NCBI RefSeq assembly: GCF_041893525.1
Contig: NZ_CP169068.1
Length of the DNA stretch: 64,000 nucleotides
Strand: one strand, 5' to 3'
DNA from: Phaeobacter bryozoorum
GTDB taxonomy: Bacteria > Pseudomonadota > Alphaproteobacteria > Rhodobacterales > Rhodobacteraceae
Positions 8,085-16,290 of this stretch are shown here, in pieces. A model generated the notes under the pieces. It saw nothing but the letters and a program-made list of their open reading frames with translations. It searched no databases and was not told where the DNA came from. A program made the translations under genes and the position numbers. Position 1 is the first letter of the stretch. Each line of letters opens with the position of its first letter.

Positions 8085-8573
8085 ATGGACCATGTGGATT
8101 TTGTGACCCAGCAATGGGAGCGAGAGCGCCCCGACCTTGATGTATCGGCGATGGCCGTCATCGGGCGGGTCGGACGATTGGCGCAAGCCTATCAGAAGGA
8201 AATGCAGAAAACCTGGGCGCGCTATGATCTGAACGCGGCTAAGTTCGACGTGCTGGCCACCCTGCGCCGCGCCGGTGCGCCCTATCGGCTGTCACCGGGC
8301 GATCTGTTGCAGGCCACCATGGTCGCCTCCGGCACCATGACCAACCGCATCGACCGGCTGGTGGACGCCGGTCTGGTGGCGCGCAGCGTCAACCCCGAGG
8401 ACAGCCGCGGCTTCCTGATTGAGCTGACGCCAGAGGGGCTGAAGCTGATCAACGAGGTGGTCGAGGCCCATGTCGCCACTCAGGCCCGCCTGCTCGGCGA
8501 TCTGTCGGATACCGAACAGCGCAGCCTGACACAGCTTCTGTCCAAGGCGCTGAACGCGGCAGAAACCGCCTGA
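8085..8573 (+). CDS. MarR-family transcriptional regulator
   Basis: 162 residues from ATG 8085. The winged helix is clear: NAAKFDVLATLRRAG, LSPGDLLQATMVASGTMTNR as recognition region, then LVDAGLVARSVNPEDSRGF with the DxR of the wing. MarR proteins are dimeric repressors usually released by small aromatic ligands. The gene is divergent from a DMT exporter and lies beside two operator-like copies, which suggests local repression of both genes. The longer frame from 8001 would run through the operators and is rejected. Confidence 0.9.
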   Translation: MDHVDFVTQQWERERPDLDVSAMAVIGRVGRLAQAYQKEMQKTWARYDLNAAKFDVLATLRRAGAPYRLSPGDLLQATMVASGTMTNRIDRLVDAGLVARSVNPEDSRGFLIELTPEGLKLINEVVEAHVATQARLLGDLSDTEQRSLTQLLSKALNAAETA

Positions 8574-8612
8574 AGCCCCCCGCGACCGTCAGGGTCGATC
8601 ACCGATGAAAAA

Positions 8613-8640
8613 AGCCGCCCCCGATTGCTCGGGGACGGCT
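8613..8640 (-). terminator. Terminator of the adenosine kinase operon
   Basis: 11-bp stem with one mismatch (8613-8623 with 8630-8640), six-base loop, and an A-run at 8608-8613 that becomes a T-tract on the minus strand. Confidence 0.75.
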
Positions 8641-8671
8641 GTGCAATAGTGGCTGCGGGCACGGCCCCGGC

Positions 8672-9661
8672 TCAGATCAGCCCTTCGCGGCGCAGCACCT
8701 GATTCATCACCGCCTTGGGGCGGGGGCCGATATGGCTGATCACCTCGGCGGCGCAGACATTGCCGATCCTGGCGCAGGTCTCGATGTCCAGCCCCTTGGC
8801 CATGCCGAACAGGAACCCGGCCGCAAATTGATCGCCGGCCCCGGTGGCATCCACCGGCACCACCCGCTCAACCGGCACTGTCACGCGGGTGTCGCCCTCA
8901 ACCACGGTGACGCCATCGCCGGAGCGGGTGCAGACCACCAGCGGGCAGATGGCGGCTGTCTTGGCCAGCGCCTCTTCCAGATCGTCGGTTTCAAACAGCG
9001 ATTTGATCTCGGCCTCATTGCCGATCACGAAATCGAGGTCGTGTTCGATCAGCGACAGGAAGTCGGCCCGGTGGCGTTCCACACAGAAGGGATCGGAAAT
9101 CGCGATGCCGCATTTGCCGCCGCAGTTGCGGCAGTCCCGCGCCGCTTCCATAAAGGCGCTCTTGCCCTTGTCTTTGTCGAACAGATAGCCCTCAAGGAAC
9201 ATCAGCTGCGCCTTGCCGGCCACCGTGTCCGGCACATCCGACGAGGACAGCTCGGAGGAGATGCCCAGATAGGTGTTCATCGACCGCTCGCCATCGCCGG
9301 AGACAAAGATCATCGACCGCGAGGTCGGCAGCTCGCCGCCCGCAACCGGCGGGTTCACAAAATCCACGCCGTCATCCGCCATCGCCTTGGCGTAGAACCG
9401 TCCCAGCGCATCGTCATGCACCCGCCCGATAAAGGCCGCATCCAGCCCCAGTGCACCCGCGCCCGCAATGGTATTCGCCACCGAACCGCCGGGCGTCTGC
9501 ACCCGTTCCTGCATCGCCGCATAGAGCACCTCGCCGCGATCACGTTCGATCAGCTGCATAATGCCTTTCTCGATGCCCATATGCTCCAGAAAGCTGTCGT
9601 CACATTGGCTGATCACGTCCACAACGGCATTGCCGATCCCGACGAGCTGGTAGGTTTTCAT
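8672..9661 (-). CDS. PfkB-family kinase, probable adenosine kinase
   Basis: 329 residues. PfkB signatures: GIGNAVVDVI at the N-terminus, GGSVANTIAGAGALG (about 58-72) and the catalytic DATGAGDQFAAGF with the base at Asp277. Spacing and the sequence around STYLGIS fit the bacterial adenosine/ribokinase-like group that phosphorylates adenosine to AMP. A CRNCGGKCG stretch near 180-190 is unusual and could be an insertion in the lid region. Its start overlaps the nth stop by four bases (ATGA), so the two form an operon. Ribose or another nucleoside as substrate remains possible. Confidence 0.75.
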   Translation of the reverse strand: MKTYQLVGIGNAVVDVISQCDDSFLEHMGIEKGIMQLIERDRGEVLYAAMQERVQTPGGSVANTIAGAGALGLDAAFIGRVHDDALGRFYAKAMADDGVDFVNPPVAGGELPTSRSMIFVSGDGERSMNTYLGISSELSSSDVPDTVAGKAQLMFLEGYLFDKDKGKSAFMEAARDCRNCGGKCGIAISDPFCVERHRADFLSLIEHDLDFVIGNEAEIKSLFETDDLEEALAKTAAICPLVVCTRSGDGVTVVEGDTRVTVPVERVVPVDATGAGDQFAAGFLFGMAKGLDIETCARIGNVCAAEVISHIGPRPKAVMNQVLRREGLI

Positions 9662-10302
9662 AAAGTCTTGTCCTCAAACTGGCAGAGATCGCGGATGATG
9701 CAGGTGGGGCACATCGGCTTGCGAGCCTTGCAATGGTATCGTCCGTGCAGGATCAGCCAATGATGGGCATGAAGCTGGAAATCCGCCGGAATATTGTCTT
9801 CGATGGCACGTTCGACCGCATCGACATCCTTGCCCGGCGCAATGCCCGCCCGGTTGCCAACGCGAAAGATATGGGTGTCCACCGCCTGTGCGGGCTGGCG
9901 CCACCACATGTTCAGCACCACATTTGCGGTCTTGCGCCCGACACCGGGCAGGGATTGCAGCGCCGCGCGGGAATTGGGCACGATGCCGTCATACTCCTCG
10001 ACCAGAATCCGCGACATCTTGATCACGTTCTTGGCCTTCTGGCGATATAATCCGATGGTCTTGATATGCTCGATCAGACCTTCTTCGCCCAGATCCAGCA
10101 TCTTCTGCGGGGTGTCGGCAATCTTGAACAGCTCGCGTGTTGCCCGGTTCACGCCCGCATCGGTGGCCTGCGCCGACAGCGCCACCGCCACCACAAGCGT
10201 ATAGACGTTGACGTGATCCAGTTCGCCCTTCGGCTCTGGATCCGCTGTCTGAAACCGCGTGAAGATCTCACGCAGCGTGTGATAATCGAGTTGCTTTGCC
10301 AT
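9658..10302 (-). CDS. nth: Endonuclease III
   Basis: 214 residues from ATG 10302, the standard Nth length. Helix-hairpin-helix LPGVGRKTANVVL carries the catalytic Lys124; the catalytic Asp142 is in VDTHIFRVGNR; the [4Fe-4S] ligands are Cys191, 198, 201 and 207 (C-x6-C-x2-C-x5-C). It is a base-excision glycosylase/AP lyase for oxidised pyrimidines. The frame continues upstream to 10896 without a plausible start, so MAKQLDYHT is chosen. It overlaps the downstream kinase by four bases. Confidence 0.95.
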   Translation of the reverse strand: MAKQLDYHTLREIFTRFQTADPEPKGELDHVNVYTLVVAVALSAQATDAGVNRATRELFKIADTPQKMLDLGEEGLIEHIKTIGLYRQKAKNVIKMSRILVEEYDGIVPNSRAALQSLPGVGRKTANVVLNMWWRQPAQAVDTHIFRVGNRAGIAPGKDVDAVERAIEDNIPADFQLHAHHWLILHGRYHCKARKPMCPTCIIRDLCQFEDKTL

Positions 10303-10479
10303 CGCGGCCCTTAATGCCGCGCAGGAACAGTCGGCGCAAACAGAAAAGCGGGTCAGGGTGAGCGAAGCGTTACACTGCGGCTTGCCGGTCTCGCGCAGGC
10401 CCTTCGCGCAAGATCCGGGTCGCACTGCCCGGCCAGCGCCATATACTGGAGCACAGGACCACAGGCGGGAGTGCGACCC

Positions 10480-11338
10480 ATGACATTGCAGACGCGCGAG
10501 GAGAGCTATCATTACGGCGTCATGCGCCGGGCGATTGCGCTGATTGACGATGGCGGCGAGGATCTGACGCTGGCCGAACTCTCTGCCGCGATGGGGATGA
10601 GCCCCTCGCATTTCCAGCGGCTGTTTTCGGCCTGGGTCGGCGTCTCCCCCAAACGCTACCAGCAATATCTGCGGCTGGGCCATGCCAAGAGCCTGCTGGA
10701 GGATCGCTTCACCACGCTGGAGGCCGCCCATGCCGTGGGTCTTTCGGGCAGTGGCCTGGCTGCACGATCTGTTCCTGCGCTGGGAGGCGATGAGCCCCGG
10801 AGAATACGCCCGCAAGGGGGCCGGTCTGACAATCCACTGGGGCTGGTTTGACAGCCCTTTCGGTCTGGCGCTGGTGATGGGCACGCAGAAAGGCATCTGC
10901 GGGCTGGCCTTCGCGGCGGAAACCGGGCCGGAGGCGGCGATGGCGGATATGCGGTCACGCTGGCCTCATGCCGCGTTTGCCGAAACCCCGGAGCTGTTGC
11001 GGCCGCAGGCGGAGGCGATCTTTGCACAGCGCGGCGAGGCGGCCCTGCATATGATCGGCGCCCCCTTGCAGATCAAGGTCTGGGAGGCGCTGCTGCGCAT
11101 CCCGTCCGGGCAGGTCACCACCTATTCCGAGATCGCCCAATCCATCGGCGCGCCGCGGGCGGTGCGCGCCGTCGGTACGGCGGTGGGGCGCAACCCGGTC
11201 AGCTGGCTGATCCCCTGCCACCGCGCCCTGCGCAAATCCGGCGCTCTTGGCGGCTACCACTGGGGGCTGCCGGTCAAACGCGCGATGCTGGCCTATGAGG
11301 CGGCGCGAGAGGAGGGGCAGCAGGACGGCGCGGCCTGA
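10480..11338 (+). pseudogene. Ada-type HTH/O6-alkylguanine-DNA alkyltransferase, frameshifted
   Basis: Two overlapping frames make one protein. The first (from ATG 10480) encodes an AraC-type HTH (MGMSPSHFQRLFSAWVGVSP) and is intact to GLSGSG; it then leaves frame. The second resumes at LHDLFLRWEAMSPGEYARKG and continues through the alkyltransferase domain with the active-site PCHRALRKSG to a stop at 11338. Removing one T at about 10757 (GGCCTGGCTG to GGCCGGCTG) restores a continuous protein of about 285 residues, the normal length for the HTH-Ogt form lacking the N-terminal methylphosphotriester domain. Either a recent loss of function or a sequencing error. The 3' end overlaps the opposite-strand gene at 11293-11571 by 46 bp. 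Confidence 0.8.
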
Positions 11339-11571
11339 TCCGCGCGCACCCTGTCTTGACCCGCGCGCCGCGCAAACAGCCGCCGCAGCAGGGCGGGGCG
11401 CTTGCCACCCGGCGTGATCTCGGCCCGCGCTGCGGCCATTGCGGCGGCCTTTGCCGCGCCCCGGATCTGAGCGGCCTCCCGCTCCACTTCGTAGGATTTG
11501 GAAAACTGGCGCTGCGCCTCCCATTTGTCTTTGCCCAGCGTGATCAGAACAATCCAGTCATAGGTCAGCAT
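11293..11571 (-). CDS. Small hypothetical protein
   Basis: 92 residues. A strong AAGGAG sits eight bases before the ATG at 11571 on the minus strand, which supports a real gene. N-terminus MLTYDWIVLITLGKDKWEAQRQF, then an alanine- and arginine-rich helical tail; no signal peptide and no recognised domain. It is divergent from the WYL regulator at 11675 and shares its operator region, so it may be a target. The last 46 bp overlap the ada-type gene on the other strand. Confidence 0.5.
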   Translation of the reverse strand: MLTYDWIVLITLGKDKWEAQRQFSKSYEVEREAAQIRGAAKAAAMAAARAEITPGGKRPALLRRLFARRAGQDRVRADQAAPSCCPSSRAAS

Positions 11572-11612
11572 GGTGTTTCTCCTTCTGTCTGAAGTCAGAA
11601 CACCACAACGCT

Positions 11613-11663
11613 GCTGACACGCTTTGTCAGCGGCCTGTGCTAAGATGTCAGCAGCCTGTCAGC
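11613..11663. promoter_or_regulatory. Operator-like TGTCAGC array
   Basis: GCTGACA (11613-11619) and TGTCAGC (11625-11631) form a perfect 7-bp dyad with a five-base spacer; TGTCAGC recurs at 11646 and 11657. Starts are 21 and 11 bp apart, about two and one helical turns, immediately upstream of the WYL regulator start. Confidence 0.6.
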
Positions 11664-11674
11664 GGAGAGAGATC

Positions 11675-12382
11675 ATGGAGCGCACCGGCCGCCTGTTCGA
11701 AGTCATCCAAATTCTGCGCGCCGCCTCCGCCCCGATCCGGGCGGAGGATCTGGCGGAAAAGCTGGAGGTCTCAAAACGCACCGTCTACCGCGATATCGCC
11801 GCGCTTCAGGGGATGCGCACCCCGATCGAGGGGGAGGCGGGCATCGGCTATGTGCTGCGCAAGGGCTATGATCTGCCGCCGCTCAACTTCGACGAAGAAG
11901 AGCTGGAGGCGCTTTACGTCGGCCTGTCCCTGTTGATGCGAACCGGCGACGGCGCCTTGCAGGAGGCGGCCAAAAGGGTCTGTCGCAAAGTCATGGAATG
12001 CCGCTCGCCCGGAGATCGGTTGCAGGTGGCCCCCTGGGGCGGCGCGCCGCTGGATGATCCTGAGCGGGGCTGCGTGTCAAAGGGGCTGCTGCGACAGGCG
12101 GTCCGGGAAAGCCGCAAACTGCGGCTCACCTATCTCTGTCCCGACAGCGGCGAAACCCTGCGGGTCCTGCGCCCGCTGGCGCTGATCTACAACGTCGAAA
12201 CCACGCTGCTGGCGGCCTGGTGCGAATTGCGCGGCGGCTTTCGCCATTTTCGCGCCGACCGGATGCTCTGCGCCGATCTGCTGGCGGACAGCTTTGCGGC
12301 AGAGGCCGATCTGCTGCGCAAACTCTGGATGGAACAGGGCGGCGGACTTGAGGAGGATGCGGCCCGGATCACCTCAGCCTAA
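11675..12382 (+). CDS. YafY-type HTH/WYL-domain transcriptional regulator
   Basis: 235 residues from ATG 11675 (GGAGAGA upstream). N-terminal HTH_11: LFEVIQILRAASAPIRAEDLAEK then VSKRTVYRDIAALQGMRTPIEG. The central and C-terminal part has the WYL-type fold (RKLRLTYLCPDSGETLRVLRPLAL, LAAWCELRGGFRHFRADRM). Such regulators sense small ligands or nucleotides and often repress a neighbouring gene. It starts beside an array of TGTCAGC repeats, consistent with autoregulation. The longer frame from 11624 runs through these repeats. Confidence 0.88.
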   Translation: MERTGRLFEVIQILRAASAPIRAEDLAEKLEVSKRTVYRDIAALQGMRTPIEGEAGIGYVLRKGYDLPPLNFDEEELEALYVGLSLLMRTGDGALQEAAKRVCRKVMECRSPGDRLQVAPWGGAPLDDPERGCVSKGLLRQAVRESRKLRLTYLCPDSGETLRVLRPLALIYNVETTLLAAWCELRGGFRHFRADRMLCADLLADSFAAEADLLRKLWMEQGGGLEEDAARITSA

Positions 12383-12506
12383 AGCAGAGCTTGGGCAGGT
12401 TTTCGCCGAGCCAAAAAGACGTTACCTTGTGATGACGGCACCGCAACACGATATTCTCCGCAGCACGGGCCCCGCCCGGATTGAGCAAGCAAAAGGCAGA
12501 TTTTTG

Positions 12507-13166
12507 ATGATGCAGATGAAACTTACCACCGCCGCCATCCTGGCCGCAGGCCTGGGCCTGACCGCCTGTACCGATCCCGCAACCGTCGGCACCCCCGGCA
12601 GCAAGACCCAGAGCGGCGCTCTGATCGGGGGCCTGATCGGCGCGGGCGTTGGCGCTGCTGCCAATGATTCCGACCGGGGTCTGGGTGCTGTCACCGGCGC
12701 GCTGGTCGGTGCCGCCGCCGGCAGCGTCATCGGCAACCAGCTGGACGCGCAGGAGCGCGAGCTGCGCCAGTCGATCTCCAATGATGGCATCTCCATCGTC
12801 AACACCGGCGACCGTCTGATCGTGTCGCTGCCCAATGACCTCACCTTTGCCACCGACAGCGCGGCGATCTCGCCCGCGGTGCGCTCTGACCTGAACAAGG
12901 TTGCCGCCAGCCTGGTGCGCTACCCCAACAGTCAGGTTCAGGTGATCGGCCATACCGACAGCGATGGCGATGCTGCCTATAACCAGGGCCTGTCGGAGCG
13001 TCGCGCCAATGCGGTCGCCGATCAGATCCAGGCCGGTGGTGTGCCCTACAACCGCGTGCAGATCATTGGCCGCGGCGAAAGCCAGCCGGTGGCGTCGAAC
13101 CTCACACCCGATGGCAAGGCGCGCAACCGCCGCGTGGAAATCGTCGTGATCCCGCAGGGCGCCTGA
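12507..13166 (+). CDS. OmpA-family outer-membrane lipoprotein (YiaD-like)
   Basis: 219 residues from ATG 12507 (AAAAGG upstream; ATG 12516 is an alternative). The lipobox LGLTAC places the lipidated cysteine at about residue 22. A glycine-zipper segment follows (ALIGGLIGAGVGAAAN and GALVGAAAGSVIGNQL), then an OmpA/MotB peptidoglycan-binding domain (FATDSAAISP, VIGHTDSDGD, LSERRANAVADQI, ARNRRVEIVVIPQ). Role: anchoring the outer membrane to the cell wall. The domain is paralogous to the partial gene at the window start. A clear terminator follows. Confidence 0.92.
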   Translation: MMQMKLTTAAILAAGLGLTACTDPATVGTPGSKTQSGALIGGLIGAGVGAAANDSDRGLGAVTGALVGAAAGSVIGNQLDAQERELRQSISNDGISIVNTGDRLIVSLPNDLTFATDSAAISPAVRSDLNKVAASLVRYPNSQVQVIGHTDSDGDAAYNQGLSERRANAVADQIQAGGVPYNRVQIIGRGESQPVASNLTPDGKARNRRVEIVVIPQGA

Positions 13167-13211
13167 GCCTCCTGACGCAGCCATATCCGGGGTGTTGCCC
13201 CGTCCAAGCAG

Positions 13212-13242
13212 AAAGACCGCGCCGCAGGGTGCGGTCTTTTTT
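13212..13242 (+). terminator. Rho-independent terminator after the OmpA lipoprotein
   Basis: Perfect 9-bp stem AAAGACCGC/GCGGTCTTT (13212-13220 with 13231-13239), ten-base loop, six T (13237-13242). Confidence 0.9.
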
Positions 13243-13387
13243 CTGCGCAGTTATGTAACTATTCCAGACTGCGTGGCGTTGTGTGGATGACTGCACATCG
13301 GCTGCGCAGGCGTCGGGGTTTTCTCACCGGCCTGACGGCATAGGTTTGTCCGAGACAGAAATTCAAAACCGAAAGAGGCATCACACC

Positions 13388-13930
13388 ATGTCCGACCCCA
13401 AAATCCTGACCATCTCCGGTTCGCTGCGTGCGGGCGCCACCAACCGTAAACTGCTGGCCGAGGCCCTGCGCCTGTTCGGTCCCGCCGAGGTGAGCGAGGC
13501 CGATCTCAATCTGCCGCTTTATGACGGTGACGACGAACAGGCCAATGGCATTCCCGCAGCGGTTCAGACACTTGCGGATCAGATCGAGGCGGCGGATGCG
13601 GTGATCATCTCCACCCCGGAATATAACGGCGCGCCCTCTGGCGTGTTGAAGAACGCTCTCGACTGGGTCAGCCGCACCAGCAACAAACCGTTTCAGGACA
13701 AACCGGTGGCCGTCATGTCCGCCGCTGCGGGCCGCGCCGGCGGGGAGAAGTCGCAGATGCTGCTGCGCACATTCCTGGTGCCGTTTCAGCCCCGCGTGCT
13801 GACCGCACCGCAGGTGCATGTGGCGGCATCGCAGTCCGAATTCGACGAAGGCGGCCGCCTAAAGGGCGAGATGTATGTCAAAACGCTGGAAACGCTGATG
13901 ACGGCGCTGCGGGCCGAAATCGCGCGCTGA
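13388..13930 (+). CDS. NADPH-dependent FMN reductase family protein
   Basis: 180 residues from ATG 13388. Flavodoxin-like fold with the FMN phosphate loop ISGSLRAGATNRKL near 9-22 and the STPEYNGAPSGVLKNALDW motif (about 75-93) typical of ChrR/ArsH-like NAD(P)H:FMN or quinone reductases. Likely reduces quinones, azo compounds or metals in the cytoplasm to limit oxidative stress. Monocistronic; upstream there is the terminator of the previous gene and downstream a short tandem duplication and a hairpin. Confidence 0.85.
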   Translation: MSDPKILTISGSLRAGATNRKLLAEALRLFGPAEVSEADLNLPLYDGDDEQANGIPAAVQTLADQIEAADAVIISTPEYNGAPSGVLKNALDWVSRTSNKPFQDKPVAVMSAAAGRAGGEKSQMLLRTFLVPFQPRVLTAPQVHVAASQSEFDEGGRLKGEMYVKTLETLMTALRAEIAR

Positions 13931-13940
13931 GCGGACCCAG

Positions 13941-13972
13941 ACCAGAGATCAACCAGACCAGAGATCAACCAG
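13941..13972. repeat. Perfect 16-bp tandem duplication
   Basis: ACCAGAGATCAACCAG occurs twice head to tail (13941-13956, 13957-13972) just after the FMN reductase stop; looks like a slippage duplication. Confidence 0.85.
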
Positions 13973-14002
13973 CCCCGCAGCGCAATCACCGCTTCGGGGC
14001 TG
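13970..14002 (+). terminator. Possible terminator
   Basis: 8-bp stem CAGCCCCG/CGGGGCTG (13970-13977 with 13995-14002), 17-base loop, followed by TCTTTG; lies between convergent genes. Confidence 0.45.
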
Positions 14003-14029
14003 TCTTTGTGTCGGCGTCTGCCGCGTTGA

Positions 14030-14446
14030 TCACCCGTCGCGGCCCGGCTCGTCGGGAGAGTTGGAAAACAGCGCGATCTTATTGCCGTCAGGGTCGCGCA
14101 GATAGCCGACATAAAACCCGGCGCTATAGGCCGCGCGAAACCCCGGCTGGCCGTCATCAGATCCGCCCGCCGCAACCGCCGCCGCGTGCAGGTCGCGCAC
14201 CTGCTGCTGATCGCGGGCCTGAAACGCCACCATCACGCCATTCCCAGCCGAGGCGGCAGCGCCATCAAACGGCGGCTTCACATAGAAATCGGGCAGGGTC
14301 GGCAGCTCTCCCTCCGGCACTGGCAGGGCAAAGCTCAGCCCTTCCGGCCCCTCGCTGAGACCATAGCCAAGCACCGGCAGAAACGCGGTGTAAAAGGCCT
14401 TCGCCTTTGCCATGTCATTGGCACCGATGGTGATATAGGCGATCAT
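14030..14446 (-). CDS. VOC-family (glyoxalase-like) protein
   Basis: 138 residues. Starts MIAYITIGANDMAKAKAFYTAF and ends with GYLRDPDGNKIALF, the two signature beta-alpha-beta elements of vicinal-oxygen-chelate proteins. Members include glyoxalases, dioxygenases and resistance proteins; the metal-ligand pattern here is incomplete (no His near the first strand), so catalysis is uncertain. It lies 23 bp downstream of the FAD oxidoreductase on the same strand and is probably co-transcribed with it. Confidence 0.8.
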   Translation of the reverse strand: MIAYITIGANDMAKAKAFYTAFLPVLGYGLSEGPEGLSFALPVPEGELPTLPDFYVKPPFDGAAASAGNGVMVAFQARDQQQVRDLHAAAVAAGGSDDGQPGFRAAYSAGFYVGYLRDPDGNKIALFSNSPDEPGRDG

Positions 14447-14469
14447 TGCTCTGCCCCTTCGCCTGACAT

Positions 14470-15528
14470 TCAGAAGTTATCTTCGACCCGGAACCCGTCC
14501 GGGATATCGTCGTTTCCGTCCAGAACCAGATCTGCCATTGTCCCGGCCACCTTTGGCGCCATGCCAAAGCCGATCTTGAAGCCGCCATTGGCAATGAAAT
14601 GACCATTCCTGCCGGGCCAGCCGCCCAGCATCGGCGCGCGTGAGCGGGCGCGGGGCCGCACCCCGGCCCAGCGTTCGATCACCTCGGCACCATGCAGCAC
14701 CGGCAAGGCGGCGCAGGCGCGCGCGATCACATCGTCAAGCTGGCTGTCGGTGCTGGTCGGGTCGTCAAACCTGCGTTCACTGGTGGAGCCAATCGCGAGG
14801 GTGCCATCGGCATGGGGAATGATGTGCAGCCCGTCGGCATATAGCTGCGGCACATCCCCCTCGGCAAAGCGCAGCAGCGCCGCCTGACCCTTGACCCCAT
14901 TGCCCAGCGTCTTGCCCTCGGCCACGCCGCCGGGGCCTGCCAGCCTGTCGTTCAGCTCCAGCAGTCCTGCATAGCCCTTGGCATGGATCACCTGTCCCTG
15001 ATCGGCGCCCTCTGCCTGCACCTCGATCCCCATGACGGACAACCCTGCCACCAGCGCGGCACAGGCGCGGCGCGGGTGCATCCGGGCGCTGAGCGTATCG
15101 TGGATGACATATCCGCTGGCGCTGGGCGGCACCCATGGCCCTGCGTCGGCGGCGGCGATGACGGACCAGCCCGCCAGTCCCCGCCACAGCGTCCGGGCGC
15201 TTTCTGCGCGGTCATGGGCCAGATCCAATGTCCGCTGATCATTGATCGGTTGCAGCCGCCCGGTGCGCCCATAGCCGGGAGACACCCCGCCGGTTGCCTC
15301 AACCTCGGCCCAGAAGGCGTCGGCCATCAGCAGGCTTTCCAGCTGATATTGTTTCTTTGGGTTCCAGTTCTCCGGCACATGCGGCGCCAGCGCGCCGACC
15401 AGACCGCCGCTGGAGCCTGACCCGGCGCCAAAGGGATCAATGATCTGGACCTTGGCGCCGCGCCGTGCGCAGGCCCAGGCAATCGACAGGCCAAAGATCC
15501 CGGCCCCGCGTATGGTGATATCCGCCAT
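14470..15528 (-). CDS. FAD-dependent oxidoreductase (DAO family), possible stand-alone MnmC1
   Basis: 352 residues from MADITIRGAG. N-terminal FAD-binding GAGIFGLSIAWACARRGA with the GxGxxG variant, then GSGSSGGLVGALAPH, and the C-terminal GVRPRARSRAPMLGGW and NGGFKIGFGMAPKVAG typical of D-amino-acid-oxidase-fold enzymes. It is divergent from mnmD with only 63 bp between starts. In E. coli the bifunctional MnmC joins the same two activities: an FAD oxidoreductase that converts cmnm5s2U to nm5s2U in tRNA and a methyltransferase that makes mnm5s2U. Here they appear as separate genes. A glycine/sarcosine oxidase role is the alternative. An ATG six bases upstream (15534) is possible. Confidence 0.7.
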   Translation of the reverse strand: MADITIRGAGIFGLSIAWACARRGAKVQIIDPFGAGSGSSGGLVGALAPHVPENWNPKKQYQLESLLMADAFWAEVEATGGVSPGYGRTGRLQPINDQRTLDLAHDRAESARTLWRGLAGWSVIAAADAGPWVPPSASGYVIHDTLSARMHPRRACAALVAGLSVMGIEVQAEGADQGQVIHAKGYAGLLELNDRLAGPGGVAEGKTLGNGVKGQAALLRFAEGDVPQLYADGLHIIPHADGTLAIGSTSERRFDDPTSTDSQLDDVIARACAALPVLHGAEVIERWAGVRPRARSRAPMLGGWPGRNGHFIANGGFKIGFGMAPKVAGTMADLVLDGNDDIPDGFRVEDNF

Positions 15529-15591
15529 TGCCATTCCTGCACCCTTTCGCCAGTGTCGCGTCGTTCACCACATCACTTAGGGGATTATAGC

Positions 15592-16290
15592 ATGGCAGAC
15601 CAGCAGGCCCGGCTCAGCTGGCGGGATGGCAGCATTCCGGTGTCGGATCAGTTCGACGATCCCTATTTCTCCATCCATGATGGGCTGGCCGAGACGGAGC
15701 ATGTGTTTCTGGGCGGCAATGATCTTTCTAATCGCTTTACCGCTGCGGCGGAGGCGGGTGCGGATTTCCATATTGCCGAACTCGGCTTTGGCACCGGTCT
15801 GAACCTGCTGGCCGCCTGGCGGGCCTGGGAGACGGCGCAGGCTGAACATGACACCGCAGCGGTGCTGCATTTCACCAGTTTCGAGGCCTTTCCGATGGCC
15901 ACGGACGATATGGCCCGTGCGCTTCAGGCCTTTCCCGAGGTGGCGCCCTGGGCCGAACGGTTTCTGGCGGTCTGGGGCGGGGCGGGCGTCTGCGATCTCG
16001 GCAACCTGCGTGTCACTGTCCTCACCGGCGACGCCCGCGTGTCGCTGCCGGAGTGGACAGGCAAGGCGGATGCCTGGTTCTTGGACGGGTTCTCCCCGGC
16101 AAAGAACCCGGAGCTGTGGCAGGACGACCTGCTGGAAGAGGTTGCCCGTCACACGGCGGCAGGCGGCACGGCGGCGACCTACACGGCGGCGGGATTTGTC
16201 CGCCGCGGGCTGGAGGCTGCCGGATTTGACGTAACACGCAAGCCCGGTTTCGGGCGCAAGCGGCATATGACAAAGGCAATATTGCGATGA
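15592..16290 (+). CDS. mnmD: tRNA (5-methylaminomethyl-2-thiouridine)-methyltransferase MnmD
   Basis: 232 residues from ATG 15592. SAM-binding ELGFGTGLNLLAAWRAW (residues 63-79), later DAWFLDGFSPAKNPELW and FGRKRHMTKAIL at the C-terminus, all characteristic of the methyltransferase half of MnmC (DUF752). It methylates nm5s2U34 to mnm5s2U34 in tRNAs reading NNA/NNG codons. The FAD half is absent from this protein and a candidate is encoded divergently at 14470-15528. Its stop overlaps the next start (ATGA). The longer frame from 15553 has no ribosome-binding site. Confidence 0.9.
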   Translation: MADQQARLSWRDGSIPVSDQFDDPYFSIHDGLAETEHVFLGGNDLSNRFTAAAEAGADFHIAELGFGTGLNLLAAWRAWETAQAEHDTAAVLHFTSFEAFPMATDDMARALQAFPEVAPWAERFLAVWGGAGVCDLGNLRVTVLTGDARVSLPEWTGKADAWFLDGFSPAKNPELWQDDLLEEVARHTAAGGTAATYTAAGFVRRGLEAAGFDVTRKPGFGRKRHMTKAILR

